Source: an uncultured Kiritimatiellota bacterium (GTDB lineage: Bacteria > Verrucomicrobiota > Kiritimatiellia > RFP12 > DVOR01). From it: 64,000 bases of DNA. A program made the translations under genes and the position numbers. The notes under the pieces were generated by a model that worked only from the letters and a program-made list of their open reading frames with translations, did no database searches and was not told the origin of the DNA. This document shows, piece by piece, positions 11,208 to 20,370 of this stretch; positions within the stretch are counted from its first letter, which is position 1; each line of letters begins with the position of its first letter. The stretch covers positions 1 to 64,000 of the forward strand of contig CALXMV010000006.1 of the NCBI GenBank assembly GCA_944389565.1. The letters are read 5' to 3'.

Positions 11208-12809
11208 TTAAGGGGCCTTGGGCAGGAAGGGGCTCGGCAGGATGTGGGTGCGCTCGGCCTCGGCCCGCCAACGCGCCGCCATGCGGCGGGCCCGCTCGGG
11301 ATGGGCCTTGGCGAGATCGTGCAGCTCGTTGCGGTCGGCCGAGAGGTCATAGAGTTCCCAAGTGCCGCGCGGGCCTTTGGCGACGAGCTTCCAATCGCCC
11401 TCGACGAGCGCGCGGTTGCCCTCATGCTCGAAGAGAAGCGGGTGCCGGCGCGCGGGCAACGCGCCGCCAAGCAGCAAGGGCAGGAGGCTCACCCCCTCGG
11501 GCGGCTGACGGCCGGCACACGGAAGCGGGTGCCCGGTGAGGTCGGGAAGCGTGGCCATCAGATCGACGAGGTGGCAAGGCGCACGCACCCAGTCGGCGCG
11601 TGGCGCGATGGCGGCCGGCCAATGGAAAATCGCCGGGGTGGCGATGCCGCCTTCGTGCACCCAGTGCTTGTATTCGCGGAAAGGGGTGTTGGAGACGGCG
11701 GCCCACGCCTTGCCGTAACCGCAGCGCGTGGAAGGGCCGCCGTCGGGGATTGGGGGCGGCGGGTTGCGCGCCGTGTCCTCGGCGCAGGCCCCGTTGTCGG
11801 AGAGGAAGACGATGAGCGTCTCCTCCAACGCCGAGGCCTCGCGCAACGCACGGACGATCTTCCCGACGGCGGCGTCAAGCTCGGCCACCTGCGCGGCGTA
11901 AATCTCCATGCAGCGGGCCTCGAAAGGCTTGCGGCGCACCTTGGCCCAAGCGGCCGGGAGGGGCTGGGGCGGCGTCTCGGGGGCGATCAGGCCAAGGGCC
12001 TTCTGCTTGGCGAGGCGCGCGTCGCGGATGGCCTCATAGCCGCAATCGTATTTGCCCCGGAAGGGCGCAATCGCCTCCGGCGGTGCCTGAAGCGGCAGAT
12101 GCGGGGCGGTCGGCGCGAAGTAGAGGAAAAAGGGTTTCCCCGGGGCATGGGCGCGGATGCGCGCGACGGCCTCGTCGGCGCAGGCTCGGGTGAAATAATA
12201 GCCGGGGTCGGCCTCGCGCCCTCCGGGAATCGGCGCGTCGTCGCGGATGAGGCTCGCGGTGCGGTAGTAACTGTCGGCGCCCTGCAGTTTGCCGTAAAAA
12301 TGGTCGAAGCCGCGGCGGCACGGCCAGTTCGCGCCGTCAAAACCCTTTTCGGCGGGATCGACCCATCGCGTGACGTCCCATTTCCCGACGGCCCACGTGG
12401 CATAGCCCGCCTCGCGCAGGGCCTCCGCGAGCGTGAGCGTGTCCGCGCGCAGGTCGCCGGCATACCACCCGTTGATGAAATAACGCGCGCTCCAGCGGGC
12501 GTTGCTGGCCATGTGGCCGACGCCCGCCTGATGGGGCCAGAGCCCCGTGAGCAGGCTGGCCCGCGCCGGGCAGCAGCGCGCGGCGTTGCGGAAATGGCTG
12601 AAGCGCGCCCCGCCCGCGGCCAACGCGTCGAGATTCGGGGTCGGAATCTCGCTGCCGTAGCACCCGATGTCGGCGAACCCCAGATCGTCCGCGAGGATCA
12701 GGACGATATTGGGGCGGCGCGGGGACTGCCCGCCCCACGCGCGGGTCGCCCACGCCGCGCCGGCGGCCGCCAACGCCCCCAGGAACGCACGCCGTGACAC
12801 CCCGTTCAT
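11208..12809 (-). CDS. Tat-exported sulfatase (arylsulfatase family)
   Basis: 533 aa. The N-terminus VSRRAFLGALAAAGAAW is a twin-arginine signal. The alkaline-phosphatase-fold sulfatase domain starts with PNIVLILADDLGFADIGCYG (metal-binding DD), and CCPARASLLTG carries the C-x-P-x-R motif whose Cys becomes formylglycine. LSDNGA and HWVHEGG also fit the family. It should hydrolyse sulfate esters, probably of glycans, outside the cytoplasm. In anaerobes the Cys is matured by a radical SAM anSME; the radical SAM fusion at 130 is not obviously that enzyme. It overlaps xseB by 4 bp. Confidence 0.92.
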   Translation of the reverse strand: MNGVSRRAFLGALAAAGAAWATRAWGGQSPRRPNIVLILADDLGFADIGCYGSEIPTPNLDALAAGGARFSHFRNAARCCPARASLLTGLWPHQAGVGHMASNARWSARYFINGWYAGDLRADTLTLAEALREAGYATWAVGKWDVTRWVDPAEKGFDGANWPCRRGFDHFYGKLQGADSYYRTASLIRDDAPIPGGREADPGYYFTRACADEAVARIRAHAPGKPFFLYFAPTAPHLPLQAPPEAIAPFRGKYDCGYEAIRDARLAKQKALGLIAPETPPQPLPAAWAKVRRKPFEARCMEIYAAQVAELDAAVGKIVRALREASALEETLIVFLSDNGACAEDTARNPPPPIPDGGPSTRCGYGKAWAAVSNTPFREYKHWVHEGGIATPAIFHWPAAIAPRADWVRAPCHLVDLMATLPDLTGHPLPCAGRQPPEGVSLLPLLLGGALPARRHPLLFEHEGNRALVEGDWKLVAKGPRGTWELYDLSADRNELHDLAKAHPERARRMAARWRAEAERTHILPSPFLPKAP

Positions 12810-13051
12810 GCGAAGGGCTCACGCGTGATGGAGCCGTCGGCCTCTTGGGTCTTGATGATCTCGACGCGCCGTTGCACCTCGGAGAGCTTGGCGTTGCAGA
12901 AGGCCACCAATCGGCGCCCCTCCTCGAAGGCGGCGATCATGTCATCCAGCGGCATCTGCCCCTCCTCCATCGTGCGGACCAATTCGTCCAAACGCGCGGA
13001 GGCCTCCTCGAACGTCTTCGGGCCCTCGGGCGCCGTCTTCATCTCTGCCAT
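12806..13051 (-). CDS. xseB: Exodeoxyribonuclease VII small subunit
   Basis: An 81-aa helical protein with the family pattern FEEASARLDELVRTMEEGQ followed by MPLDDMIAAFEEGRRLVAFC. XseB binds the XseA large subunit in a nuclease that degrades single-stranded DNA; xseA is not in the window. GAGGAGG lies before ATG 13051. Placed between the TPR gene (13 bp) and the sulfatase (4-bp overlap), so all three form one operon, an odd mix of functions. Confidence 0.9.
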   Translation of the reverse strand: MAEMKTAPEGPKTFEEASARLDELVRTMEEGQMPLDDMIAAFEEGRRLVAFCNAKLSEVQRRVEIIKTQEADGSITREPFA

Positions 13052-13064
13052 GTGTCAAACCTCC

Positions 13065-15347
13065 TCATTCCGCCGCCTTGGCGGCCTCTGGGTAACGTTG
13101 CGCGAACTCATCCTGAAGGGACTTCGCCTCGGTGTCGCGCCCCTCCTCGCGCAACGCCGCGATGGCGGCGCGGAAAGCCGCCGGCACCAGGACCGGATCG
13201 TCAAAGAAAATGATGACCGAGAGATTGGCGCGGAGCGCCTCCTCCTTCGCGCCAAGCGTCGCGCACGCCTGCGCCAGGCCGGCATAGGCCCGTGCCGCGA
13301 TCGCCCGCCCCGCGTCCGTGTCGGGATCGGCACGCTCGGCGGCCAGGGCGAAGGCCTCGCGCGCCTTGGCGGCGTCGCCCGCGGCGGCGGCCAGGCGCCC
13401 CACGCCGGCGGCGGCCTCCGCGTCGGTCACGGCGGGGCCGAGCCTCAGCGCGGCCTCGTAGGCGGCGCGGGCGGTGACCGCCTGCCCCTGCCCCTCGGCG
13501 GCCTTTCCCAGCAACACCTGCCCCAACGCGCGATCGGCCGGGGCGGTCTCCTCGCGCATGGCCAGCGCCCGCGCGGCGGCCTCCGCCTCGCCCCACTCCC
13601 GACGCGCGAGGCGGAACTCCGCGAGCCAACGCAGATAGGCCGGCGCCAACGTCGCGGCGTCCTTCAGCGCCACCAACGGCTGAAGCGCGGCGGCGGCCTC
13701 GTCCCCACGCCCCAACGCATGCAGGCACTGCGCACGGCGCAGGGCGGCATCCACGCGGCGGGCATGGTCGAGCGTCTTCCCGGCAAGGGCACGGGCCAAG
13801 GCACGCTCCGCCGCCTGGAAGTCCTGGGCGTTGAAGAAGACGATGCCGCGCAGATAGGCCGCCTCGTCCGCCGCGGGACCGTCGGGGAAACGGGCCAGAT
13901 ACTCATCGAGCGCGGGCGCGGCGGTCGCGGCGTCGTTTTCCGCAAGGGCGTTCTGCGCCTTGAGCAGAAGCGCCCCACCGACGGCCTGGTCGTTGCCTGA
14001 GGCCAGCGCCAGCGCCAGCGCGCGGTCGGCGCGGTCGGGCTGCCTGGCCTGGGTGAAGGCATAGGCGGCGGCATAGGCGGCCAACCCGGCGGCCGCCGTC
14101 TTGGGCCACCGCTCCGCCGTGCGCAGCCACGTCTCGCCGCCGGCGTTCGGCGTGAGCGTGTTCTCCAGCCAACCGAGCCGATAGCCCGCGTCGGCGGCGC
14201 GGTCGGGCGCGGCGTTCTCCATCAGCCACGCGGCCGCGGCGCGGGCCTGCGCCAGATCCTTCGCCTGGGTGGCGGCGTCGAGCCGGAGTGGCTCCAGCTC
14301 GGCGCGCGCCTCGGCGGGAAGCGTCGCGGCGACGCGCCCCCACGCCTTCAGGAAGGCCGCGGGATCCCCCGCCCGCGACCGGATCGCCAACATCGCCCGC
14401 GCCGCCGTCGGCGCCTGCCCGGCCCCGGGGAACTCCGCGAGCACGCGTTCGTAGGCGGTCAGCGCACCGGCCTCATCGCCCAGTGCTTCGTTCACGGAGC
14501 CTTCGAAAAGCAGACGTTCCGGCGTCGGCGCGGGACGCGCCAGCTTGGCGGCCGCGAGCCACGCGCGCGCCTCCTCGGGCTTCTTGGCCTGAAGCGCGGC
14601 GTAGGCCGCCGGCAAAAGCGCCTCCTCCCGGCCAAGCGCCTTGGCGCCGGCGGTTTGCGCGAAAGCGGCCGCGGCGGCATAGTCCTTGGCCGCGTAGGCC
14701 ACGAGGAACGCGCACGCGGCCGTCTGCCCACGCGCTTCGGCATCCGCCCCCGGCGCGTCGAGCAGCCGCCGATAGGTGGCCAACGCCGAGGCCGTGTCGC
14801 CCAGGCGCGCGCTCACGGCGGCCGCCTGCATCTCCGCCAAACGCGCGTAAGCGCCGCCACGCTTGGCGAGAAGGGCATAGATCGAGGCGGCGTCCTTGTC
14901 GCGGCCAAGCCTCTCGTAGCAGAGGCCCAGATAATAGAGGGCCGCGTCACGCGTGGCCTCGCGCGACGCCCCGGCTTCCGTGGCTAGGCTCTCCAGGATG
15001 GTCCGTGCCTCATCCGGCCGATCGGCGTCGGTGGCCAACGAGACGGCCAGCCGGATCCGCGCCGCGGCCTGCCGTTCGCCCGACAGGCGACCCGCGAGGT
15101 CGCGGTAAATCGTCCTGGCCTCTTCACCGCGCCCAAGGGCCTCCCGACAGCCGGCCAAACCGAACCGCGCGTCGTCCGCCGTCGCCGGGTCGGTCGCGGC
15201 ATCGGCGAGGATCGCCTCGTATTCCTTCGCCGCCTGCTCGGTCAGCCCGCGCCGGGCGAGCCCGGCGGCCAAGGCCATCCGATCCCCCGCGCCATGGGCG
15301 AGGGCGGCCCCGACGCAAACGAACGCGACCAACAGAATCGTTCTCAT
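13065..15347 (-). CDS. Secreted/periplasmic tetratricopeptide-repeat protein
   Basis: 760 aa, extremely Ala-rich, made of TPR-like helix pairs along its whole length (for example YLGLCYERLGRDKDAASIYA, and LRRAQCLHALGRGDEAAAAL). It starts with a hydrophobic signal peptide, MRTILLVAFVCVGAALAHG. ATG 15347 is selected because the signal peptide begins there and a -10 box ends 6 nt upstream; the frame remains open upstream but lacks signal character. It is probably an exported scaffold or outer-membrane-complex partner (BamD/YbgF-like in layout), but no specific function can be assigned. Confidence 0.8.
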   Translation of the reverse strand: MRTILLVAFVCVGAALAHGAGDRMALAAGLARRGLTEQAAKEYEAILADAATDPATADDARFGLAGCREALGRGEEARTIYRDLAGRLSGERQAAARIRLAVSLATDADRPDEARTILESLATEAGASREATRDAALYYLGLCYERLGRDKDAASIYALLAKRGGAYARLAEMQAAAVSARLGDTASALATYRRLLDAPGADAEARGQTAACAFLVAYAAKDYAAAAAFAQTAGAKALGREEALLPAAYAALQAKKPEEARAWLAAAKLARPAPTPERLLFEGSVNEALGDEAGALTAYERVLAEFPGAGQAPTAARAMLAIRSRAGDPAAFLKAWGRVAATLPAEARAELEPLRLDAATQAKDLAQARAAAAWLMENAAPDRAADAGYRLGWLENTLTPNAGGETWLRTAERWPKTAAAGLAAYAAAYAFTQARQPDRADRALALALASGNDQAVGGALLLKAQNALAENDAATAAPALDEYLARFPDGPAADEAAYLRGIVFFNAQDFQAAERALARALAGKTLDHARRVDAALRRAQCLHALGRGDEAAAALQPLVALKDAATLAPAYLRWLAEFRLARREWGEAEAAARALAMREETAPADRALGQVLLGKAAEGQGQAVTARAAYEAALRLGPAVTDAEAAAGVGRLAAAAGDAAKAREAFALAAERADPDTDAGRAIAARAYAGLAQACATLGAKEEALRANLSVIIFFDDPVLVPAAFRAAIAALREEGRDTEAKSLQDEFAQRYPEAAKAAE

Positions 15348-15353
15348 GCCGTT

Positions 15354-15362
15354 AGTATAGCA
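15354..15362 (-). promoter_or_regulatory. Extended -10 promoter of the TPR-xseB-sulfatase operon
   Basis: TGC-TATACT on the minus strand with 6 nt (AACGGC) before ATG 15347. The same AACGGC spacer precedes hemB. Predicts a leaderless mRNA. Confidence 0.7.
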
Positions 15363-15455
15363 AAAGGCACGCCCTTCCGGGCGCCCCTTCCCGACTTTCG
15401 CCCACCCCGCAAAGCCTCCCACCCGCACGTTTCCCCTCACGCATGACGCCTCTTA

Positions 15456-15464
15456 TGCTATAAT
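15456..15464 (+). promoter_or_regulatory. Extended -10 promoter of the macrodomain gene
   Basis: TGC-TATAAT, about 40 nt before ATG 15505; this gene has a normal leader with a Shine-Dalgarno sequence. Confidence 0.7.
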
Positions 15465-15504
15465 GCGCCAGTTCCGGCGAGGGTCGCCGGCGAGGAGAGA
15501 GACG

Positions 15505-16521
15505 ATGCCTTTTCAGATTGTTCGCAACGACATCACCCGTATGCGGGTGGACGCGATCGTGAGTGCCGCGAATCGGCGGTTGGAGGGGGGCGGTGGCGTG
15601 GATGGCGCAATCCATCGCGCCGCGGGGCCGGCGTTGGCCGCGGAGTGCCAGGCGCTCGGCGGATGCGACCCCGGCGACGCGAAGGCCACGGGCGCGGGGA
15701 ATCTGCCGTGCCGGTTCGTGATCCACGCGGTGGGACCGGTTTGGAGGGGTGGCACGCAGGGGGAGCGGAAGGTCTTGGCCTCGGCCTATCGCCGGGCGCT
15801 GAAGGTGGCGCAGGAGAAGCAATGCAAGTCGGTGGCGTTCCCCTTGATCTCGGCGGGAAGCTATGGGTTCCCGCCGGAGGAGGCGCTGCGCGTGGCGACG
15901 CGGACGATCGTGGCTTTCGTCCGGACGCACGCGATGATGGTTTACCTGGTGATTTTCGACGACGAGGCCTTCCGCGCGGGGAGCGCATTGCCCTTGGGCG
16001 TCCTCTCGCTCATCGATGCGGCTTACGTGCGGGAGCACCCGGAGAGTCTGCGGCGGCGGAGCGAACGGCGGCTCGCGGCCTTGGCCGACCTCTTCCCCGG
16101 CCACCGAGACGTCGCGCCTTCCCCGCGACTCGCCCGCCCGCCCTTCCCGGAGTCCGTGGACGCGGCGGTGGGCGCGGCGGGGGAGGGGTTCTCGGAGACG
16201 CTGCTGCGGAAGATCCGCGAGCGCGGGCTCAAGGAATCGACCTGTTACCGCCGGGCGAACATCGATCGCCGCCTCTTCTCGAAGATTCGGAGCGACAAGC
16301 ACTATCGTCCGAGCAAGCAGACGGCGGTGGCCTTCGCGATGGCCCTGCGGATGCCGATGGATGAGCTGCGCGATTTCCTGCTGACGGCCGGCTTCGCGCT
16401 GAGCCATGCGCAGGCGTTCGACATCATCGTGGAATACTTCGTGCGGCAGGGCGAGTACGACGTCTTCCGCATCAACGAGGAACTCTTCCGCTTCGGTCAG
16501 CCACTCCTGGGCAGCGTCTGA
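15505..16521 (+). CDS. Macrodomain (ADP-ribose-binding) protein with C-terminal helical domain
   Basis: 338 aa. Residues 1 to ~175 are a macrodomain: DAIVSAANRRLEGGGGVDG is the ADP-ribose-binding loop, FVIHAVGPVW and FPLISAGSYGFP complete the pocket. Residues ~225-338 are a helical, HTH-like domain (LLRKIRERGLKESTCYRRAN, then LFSKIRSDKHYRPSK and ALSHAQAFDIIVEYF) that I recognise from similar macrodomain proteins in Firmicutes. Likely hydrolyses ADP-ribose esters or O-acetyl-ADP-ribose in the cytoplasm. GGAGAGAGACG precedes ATG 15505. Together with the DraG-like gene at 1773 it suggests active ADP-ribose turnover. Confidence 0.88.
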   Translation: MPFQIVRNDITRMRVDAIVSAANRRLEGGGGVDGAIHRAAGPALAAECQALGGCDPGDAKATGAGNLPCRFVIHAVGPVWRGGTQGERKVLASAYRRALKVAQEKQCKSVAFPLISAGSYGFPPEEALRVATRTIVAFVRTHAMMVYLVIFDDEAFRAGSALPLGVLSLIDAAYVREHPESLRRRSERRLAALADLFPGHRDVAPSPRLARPPFPESVDAAVGAAGEGFSETLLRKIRERGLKESTCYRRANIDRRLFSKIRSDKHYRPSKQTAVAFAMALRMPMDELRDFLLTAGFALSHAQAFDIIVEYFVRQGEYDVFRINEELFRFGQPLLGSV

Positions 16522-16536
16522 GCGAGCCCCGAAAAT

Positions 16537-16557
16537 GTCGCCCGGAGGGCGACCTTT
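16537..16557 (+). terminator. Possible terminator after the macrodomain gene
   Basis: GTCGCCC / GGGCGAC stem with a 3-nt loop and only a short T-run after it. Weak. Confidence 0.4.
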
Positions 16558-16613
16558 CGGCGCGCGGTTTGGCGTATCATGTAGGCGTTTTCTTTAACGA
16601 AAGGAGCGCAAGC

Positions 16614-17273
16614 ATGAACGCAAACCTCACCGAGATCGTCCTCATCCTGGATCGCAGCGGGTCCATGTCCGGCCTGGAGGCCGACATGGTCGGCGGCGTC
16701 AACGACCTGATCGCCAAGCAACGCGCGGAGCCGGGCGAGGCCATCCTCTCGACCGTCTTCTTCAACACCTCCAGCGTCGTCCTGCACAATCGCGCGGACC
16801 TGCGCCAGACCACCCCGCTCACCTTGGAGGACTACCGGGTCGACGGCGGCACCGCCCTGCTCGACGCGGTGGGCGACGCGATCCGCCACATCGGCCTCAA
16901 GCAAAAGCACACCCCGGAGGCCGAGCGCCCCGCGCGCACGCTCTTCGTCATCGCCACCGACGGCTACGAGAACGCCAGCCACCGGCACACCGCCGACAGC
17001 GTGCGGGCCGACATCGAGCGTCAGAAAACGAAATACGGCTGGGAGTTCATCTTCCTGGGAGCGAACATCGACGCCGTCCAGGTCGCGGACCGTTATGGCA
17101 TCGGCGCCGAACGCGCCGTCGATTTCCACGCCGACGCCTGCGGCGTCCGGCGGTCCTACGAAACCGTCGACCGCGCGCTCCACGAATTGCGCTCCTCCAA
17201 GCGCCAGATCGGCACCGCATGGCGCAAGGCGGCGGACGAGGATTTCCGCGGACGCACCGCCACGCGGCGGTGA
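16614..17273 (+). CDS. Von Willebrand factor A domain protein
   Basis: 219 aa, essentially one cytoplasmic VWA domain with no signal peptide. DRSGSMS is the MIDAS metal site, with GGTALLDAVGDAI and VIATDGYEN supplying the Thr and Asp ligands. Small stand-alone VWA proteins of this type are common next to stress or chaperone modules, but here it is flanked by the macrodomain gene and pheS. AAGGAGCG precedes ATG 16614; TATCAT at 16575 is the likely -10. Followed by a strong terminator, so it is probably monocistronic. Partner unknown. Confidence 0.85.
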   Translation: MNANLTEIVLILDRSGSMSGLEADMVGGVNDLIAKQRAEPGEAILSTVFFNTSSVVLHNRADLRQTTPLTLEDYRVDGGTALLDAVGDAIRHIGLKQKHTPEAERPARTLFVIATDGYENASHRHTADSVRADIERQKTKYGWEFIFLGANIDAVQVADRYGIGAERAVDFHADACGVRRSYETVDRALHELRSSKRQIGTAWRKAADEDFRGRTATRR

Positions 17274-17326
17274 CGGGGTGCGGGACCCGGGAACCAACCA
17301 CCCGGGGTGTGTCAAGACAAGGAGCC

Positions 17327-17365
17327 GGCGGGCTCCCGGCCGGAGGCGCCGGGAGCCCGCCTTTT
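17327..17365 (+). terminator. Rho-independent terminator
   Basis: A 14-bp perfect GC stem (17327-17340 with 17348-17361) around a 7-nt loop, followed by TTTT. Confidence 0.9.
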
Positions 17366-17426
17366 CATGCCGCGCGGCACCTCGCCCATGGGCGGCTGGC
17401 GGAGCGGGGACAAGGGCGGGCAAATA

Positions 17427-17435
17427 TGGTATACT
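17427..17435 (+). promoter_or_regulatory. Extended -10 promoter of pheS-mutY
   Basis: TGG-TATACT, about 29 nt before the pheS ATG. Confidence 0.7.
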
Positions 17436-17464
17436 GTGCGGCGATTCGTTTCGAGGATTTTGCC

Positions 17465-18481
17465 ATGACGCTTCAGGAATTGCAGGATGAACATGCCGCG
17501 TCGCTCGCGGCGTTGGACGCGGCGGGGGATTTGGCGGCGTTAGACGCGTTGCGCGTGAGGTATCTGGGGCGGAATGGCCGCATTCCGGCCTTGGTGAAGC
17601 AGATGAAGGAGGTCCCCGCGGGGGACCGCCCGGCCTTCGGCAAGGCGTTGGGCGCGTGGCGCGCGGCGTTCGAGGAGGCGTTGGCGGGACGGACGGCGGC
17701 CGCGCAGGCGGCGGCCGAACCGGTGGCGGCGTTCGACGTGACGCTGCCGGGGCGGTGGCGCGCCGAGGGGGTGATCCATCCGGTGAGCCGGGTGATGGAG
17801 GAGTGCGCGGAGATTTTCCACCGGCTCGGCTTCTCCGTGGCCGACGGCCCGGACATCGAGACGAAGTTCAACAACTTCACGGCGCTGAACACGGCCCCGC
17901 ACCATCCCTCGATGGACGCGAGCGACACCTTCTGGTTCGACCCGGAGACGCTCCTGCGCACGCAGACGAGCCCGGTGCAGATCCGCACGATGATGGCCAA
18001 CCCGCCGCCGGTGCGGATCGTCAACCCCGGGCGGTGCTACCGCCGCGACACGACGGACGCGACGCATTCGGCGAACTTCCATCAGATCGAGGGGCTTTAC
18101 GTGGACACGAAGCCCGTGTCGCTGGCCGATCTGAAGAGCACGTTGGCGTATTTCGCGCGGGAGATGATGGGGCCGGGGATCGGCGTGCGCTTCCGCCCGC
18201 ACTTCTTCCCCTTCACGGAGCCGAGCGTGGAGGTCGATTTCACGTGCCATGTCTGCAAGGGCAAGGGATGCCGCGTCTGCAAGAACTCGGGCTGGATCGA
18301 GATCGCCGGGGCGGGGATGGTCGACCCACGCGTCTATGAGCACGTGGGCTACGACCCCGACGCCGTCTACGGCTATGCCTTCGGCATGGGCGTCGAGCGC
18401 ATCGCCATGATCAAATACGGCATCCCCGACATCCGCTTCCTTTACGAAAACGACATCCGCTTCCTCTCCCAGATGCGTTGA
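17465..18481 (+). CDS. pheS: Phenylalanyl-tRNA synthetase alpha subunit
   Basis: 338-aa class II synthetase subunit, normal length. An N-terminal coiled-coil region (LRVRYLGRNGRIPAL) is followed by HPVSRVMEECAEIFHRLGF, then motif 2 (RCYRRDTTDATHSANFHQIE) and motif 3 (GYAFGMGVERIAMIKYGI). CHVCKGKGCRVC is a zinc-finger-like insert seen in many PheS proteins. It catalyses attachment of Phe to tRNA-Phe together with PheT; pheT is not adjacent, so the operon is split here. It is followed after 4 bp by mutY. Confidence 0.96.
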   Translation: MTLQELQDEHAASLAALDAAGDLAALDALRVRYLGRNGRIPALVKQMKEVPAGDRPAFGKALGAWRAAFEEALAGRTAAAQAAAEPVAAFDVTLPGRWRAEGVIHPVSRVMEECAEIFHRLGFSVADGPDIETKFNNFTALNTAPHHPSMDASDTFWFDPETLLRTQTSPVQIRTMMANPPPVRIVNPGRCYRRDTTDATHSANFHQIEGLYVDTKPVSLADLKSTLAYFAREMMGPGIGVRFRPHFFPFTEPSVEVDFTCHVCKGKGCRVCKNSGWIEIAGAGMVDPRVYEHVGYDPDAVYGYAFGMGVERIAMIKYGIPDIRFLYENDIRFLSQMR

Positions 18482-18485
18482 CGGG

Positions 18486-19487
18486 ATGGAGCCTTGGGTC
18501 GAGGCGCTTCTGGCCTGGTATCGCGCGCACCCGCGCCCGATGCCCTGGCGCGGCCATCCCGACCCGTACGCCGTCTGGGTCAGCGAAATCATGCTCCAGC
18601 AGACGCAGGTGGAGACGGTGCGCCCTTACTTCACCCGCTTCCTGGAGGCCTTCCCGAATATCGCCGCCTTGGCCGCCGCCGAGGATGGGCCGTTGCTCAA
18701 GGCCTGGGAGGGGCTGGGCTACTACACCCGCGCGCGCAATCTCCGCAAGGCCGCCCAACGCGTGATGGCCGAGCACGGCGGGACGCTCCCGCGGGAACCC
18801 GCCGCGCTCCGCGCCCTCCCGGGCATCGGCGACTACACGGCCGCGGCCATCGCCTCGCTCGCCTTCGGCGCGCCAACCCCCGTGGTGGATGGCAACGTGG
18901 CCCGCGTCTTCGCCCGGCGCAACCTCTTGGGGGATGACTTCCGGAAGCCCGCGCCGCGCCGCGCCCTCGCCGCCTGGCTCACCCCCCACATCGAGGCCTC
19001 CGGCGCCCCCGCCGACTTCAATCAGGCGATGATGGATCTCGGCGCGCGCGTCTGCACGCCCCGCACCCCCGCCTGCCTGGTCTGCCCCCTGCGCCCCCAA
19101 TGCCAGGCCCACGCGACCGGCCGCCAGGGCGACTTCCCCCACACGCCGCCGGCGCGTGCCCTGCCCGAGCGCCGCGCCACCGTGCTGCTCCTCCGCGACT
19201 GCCATGGGCGGCTCCTCCTCGCGCGCCATCCCGGAGAACGCCTCCTCGCCGGCCTCTGGGAACTGCCCACCCGCGAAAGCGTGCCCTTCCCGATCCCCCG
19301 CACACGCCTCGTCGGCACGCACCGGCAAACCTTCTCCCACTTCCGCCAGACCCTGACCGTCCGCCAGGCAACCCTGCCCCTCGACGGCGCGGCGGCCGCC
19401 CTGCCGCCCGACCTCGTCTGGTGCGACGACCCCGCCTCCCTGCCCTTGACGACCGCCACCCGCAAAATCCTCGCGGGTGACCTCTGA
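18486..19487 (+). CDS. mutY: A/G-specific adenine glycosylase
   Basis: 333 aa. MLQQTQVETVRPYF and the HhH-GPD segment LPGIGDYTAAAIASLAFG followed by VVDGNV identify the family, with the catalytic Asp in VDGNVARV. CTPRTPACLVCPLRPQC supplies the four 4Fe-4S cysteines. The C-terminal third (ERRATVLLLRDCHGRLLLAR onward) is the NUDIX-like domain that recognises 8-oxoguanine. It removes adenine mispaired with 8-oxoG. Starts 4 bp after pheS. Confidence 0.95.
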   Translation: MEPWVEALLAWYRAHPRPMPWRGHPDPYAVWVSEIMLQQTQVETVRPYFTRFLEAFPNIAALAAAEDGPLLKAWEGLGYYTRARNLRKAAQRVMAEHGGTLPREPAALRALPGIGDYTAAAIASLAFGAPTPVVDGNVARVFARRNLLGDDFRKPAPRRALAAWLTPHIEASGAPADFNQAMMDLGARVCTPRTPACLVCPLRPQCQAHATGRQGDFPHTPPARALPERRATVLLLRDCHGRLLLARHPGERLLAGLWELPTRESVPFPIPRTRLVGTHRQTFSHFRQTLTVRQATLPLDGAAAALPPDLVWCDDPASLPLTTATRKILAGDL

Positions 19488-19594
19488 CTGCAGTACGCAC
19501 CGCCGACCGAACGCCGCCAACCGCTTGCGTCGCGCGCGCGGACGGCGTACACTGAGAGATGGCAGGACACACACGCATCATAAGGAAACACACG

Positions 19595-20311
19595 ATGAAA
19601 AGTTGGCTTCTTTGCTTGACGGCCGGCGCCTTGGCGCTGGGACAGGTTTTCGGGCAGACCGGCGCGAACGCGGCCACGACGCCGCACGATCGCCTGGGCG
19701 AGGCGTGGTGGAAAGCCCGCCTGGAACAGAAAGAGGCGCAGGCCAGGACCCAACACGACACCGTCTTCATCGGCGACTCCATCACCCATAATTGGGACAA
19801 CGTGGCCCCCGACCTGCAAAAGCAATACTTCGGCGACGTGCTGAACCTCGGCTTCAGCGGCGACAAAACGCAGGAGGTGCTCTGGCGCATCGCCCGCATC
19901 GACTGGAAAACCGTCGCCCCCAAGCGCATCATGCTCATGATCGGCACCAACAACTCCGGCCACGGCGCGGGCGAAAGACCCGAGAACACCTTCGAGGGCA
20001 TCAAGGCGATCATTCGCGCCCTCCGCGCCGCCTGCCCCGACGCCACCATCACCCTGCTGAAGATCTTCCCGCGCGGCGCCGACGACCAAGACCCCCGCCG
20101 CAGACTCAACGACGCCATCAACGCCCGCCTCCCCGAACTGGCCGACGGCACGCACGTCCGCCTCCGCGACGTCTCCCCCTTCTACCTCCTCCCCGACGGC
20201 AAGACCCTGAACAAGGCCCTCCTCCCCGACCTCCTCCACCCCAACAAGGAAGGCCACCGCATCTGGGCCGCCGTCATCGCCCCCGAATTCATGGACCGAC
20301 TCGGAAAGTGA
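19595..20311 (+). CDS. Secreted SGNH/GDSL hydrolase (PAF-acetylhydrolase-like)
   Basis: 238 aa. The start MKSWLLCLTAGALALGQVFG is a signal peptide, and TAAGGAAACA precedes ATG 19595. SGNH blocks are visible: FIGDSITHNW (block I Ser), NLGFSGDKTQEVLWR (Gly), LMIGTNNSG (Asn), and DLLHPNKEGHRIW (Asp/His). These are extracellular esterases, often carbohydrate or lipid deacetylases. A TACACT at about 19548 may be its -10. The next genes are surface-polysaccharide ATP-grasp genes, so an O-deacetylase role is plausible but unproven. Confidence 0.88.
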   Translation: MKSWLLCLTAGALALGQVFGQTGANAATTPHDRLGEAWWKARLEQKEAQARTQHDTVFIGDSITHNWDNVAPDLQKQYFGDVLNLGFSGDKTQEVLWRIARIDWKTVAPKRIMLMIGTNNSGHGAGERPENTFEGIKAIIRALRAACPDATITLLKIFPRGADDQDPRRRLNDAINARLPELADGTHVRLRDVSPFYLLPDGKTLNKALLPDLLHPNKEGHRIWAAVIAPEFMDRLGK

Positions 20312-20330
20312 AAAACACGCAAAAATGATG

Positions 20331-20336
20331 TATACT
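20331..20336 (+). promoter_or_regulatory. -10 box of the ATP-grasp gene pair
   Basis: TATACT about 34 nt before the GTG at 20371; no clear -35. Confidence 0.45.
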
Positions 20337-20370
20337 ATGCACCATCTCTAATCACCACAAAGAAATCATC

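Noticed and set aside
17305-17361. Possible mobile-element inverted repeat after the VWA gene
   Set aside because: The perfect stem has a short loop and T-run and is a rho-independent terminator; no transposase is near.
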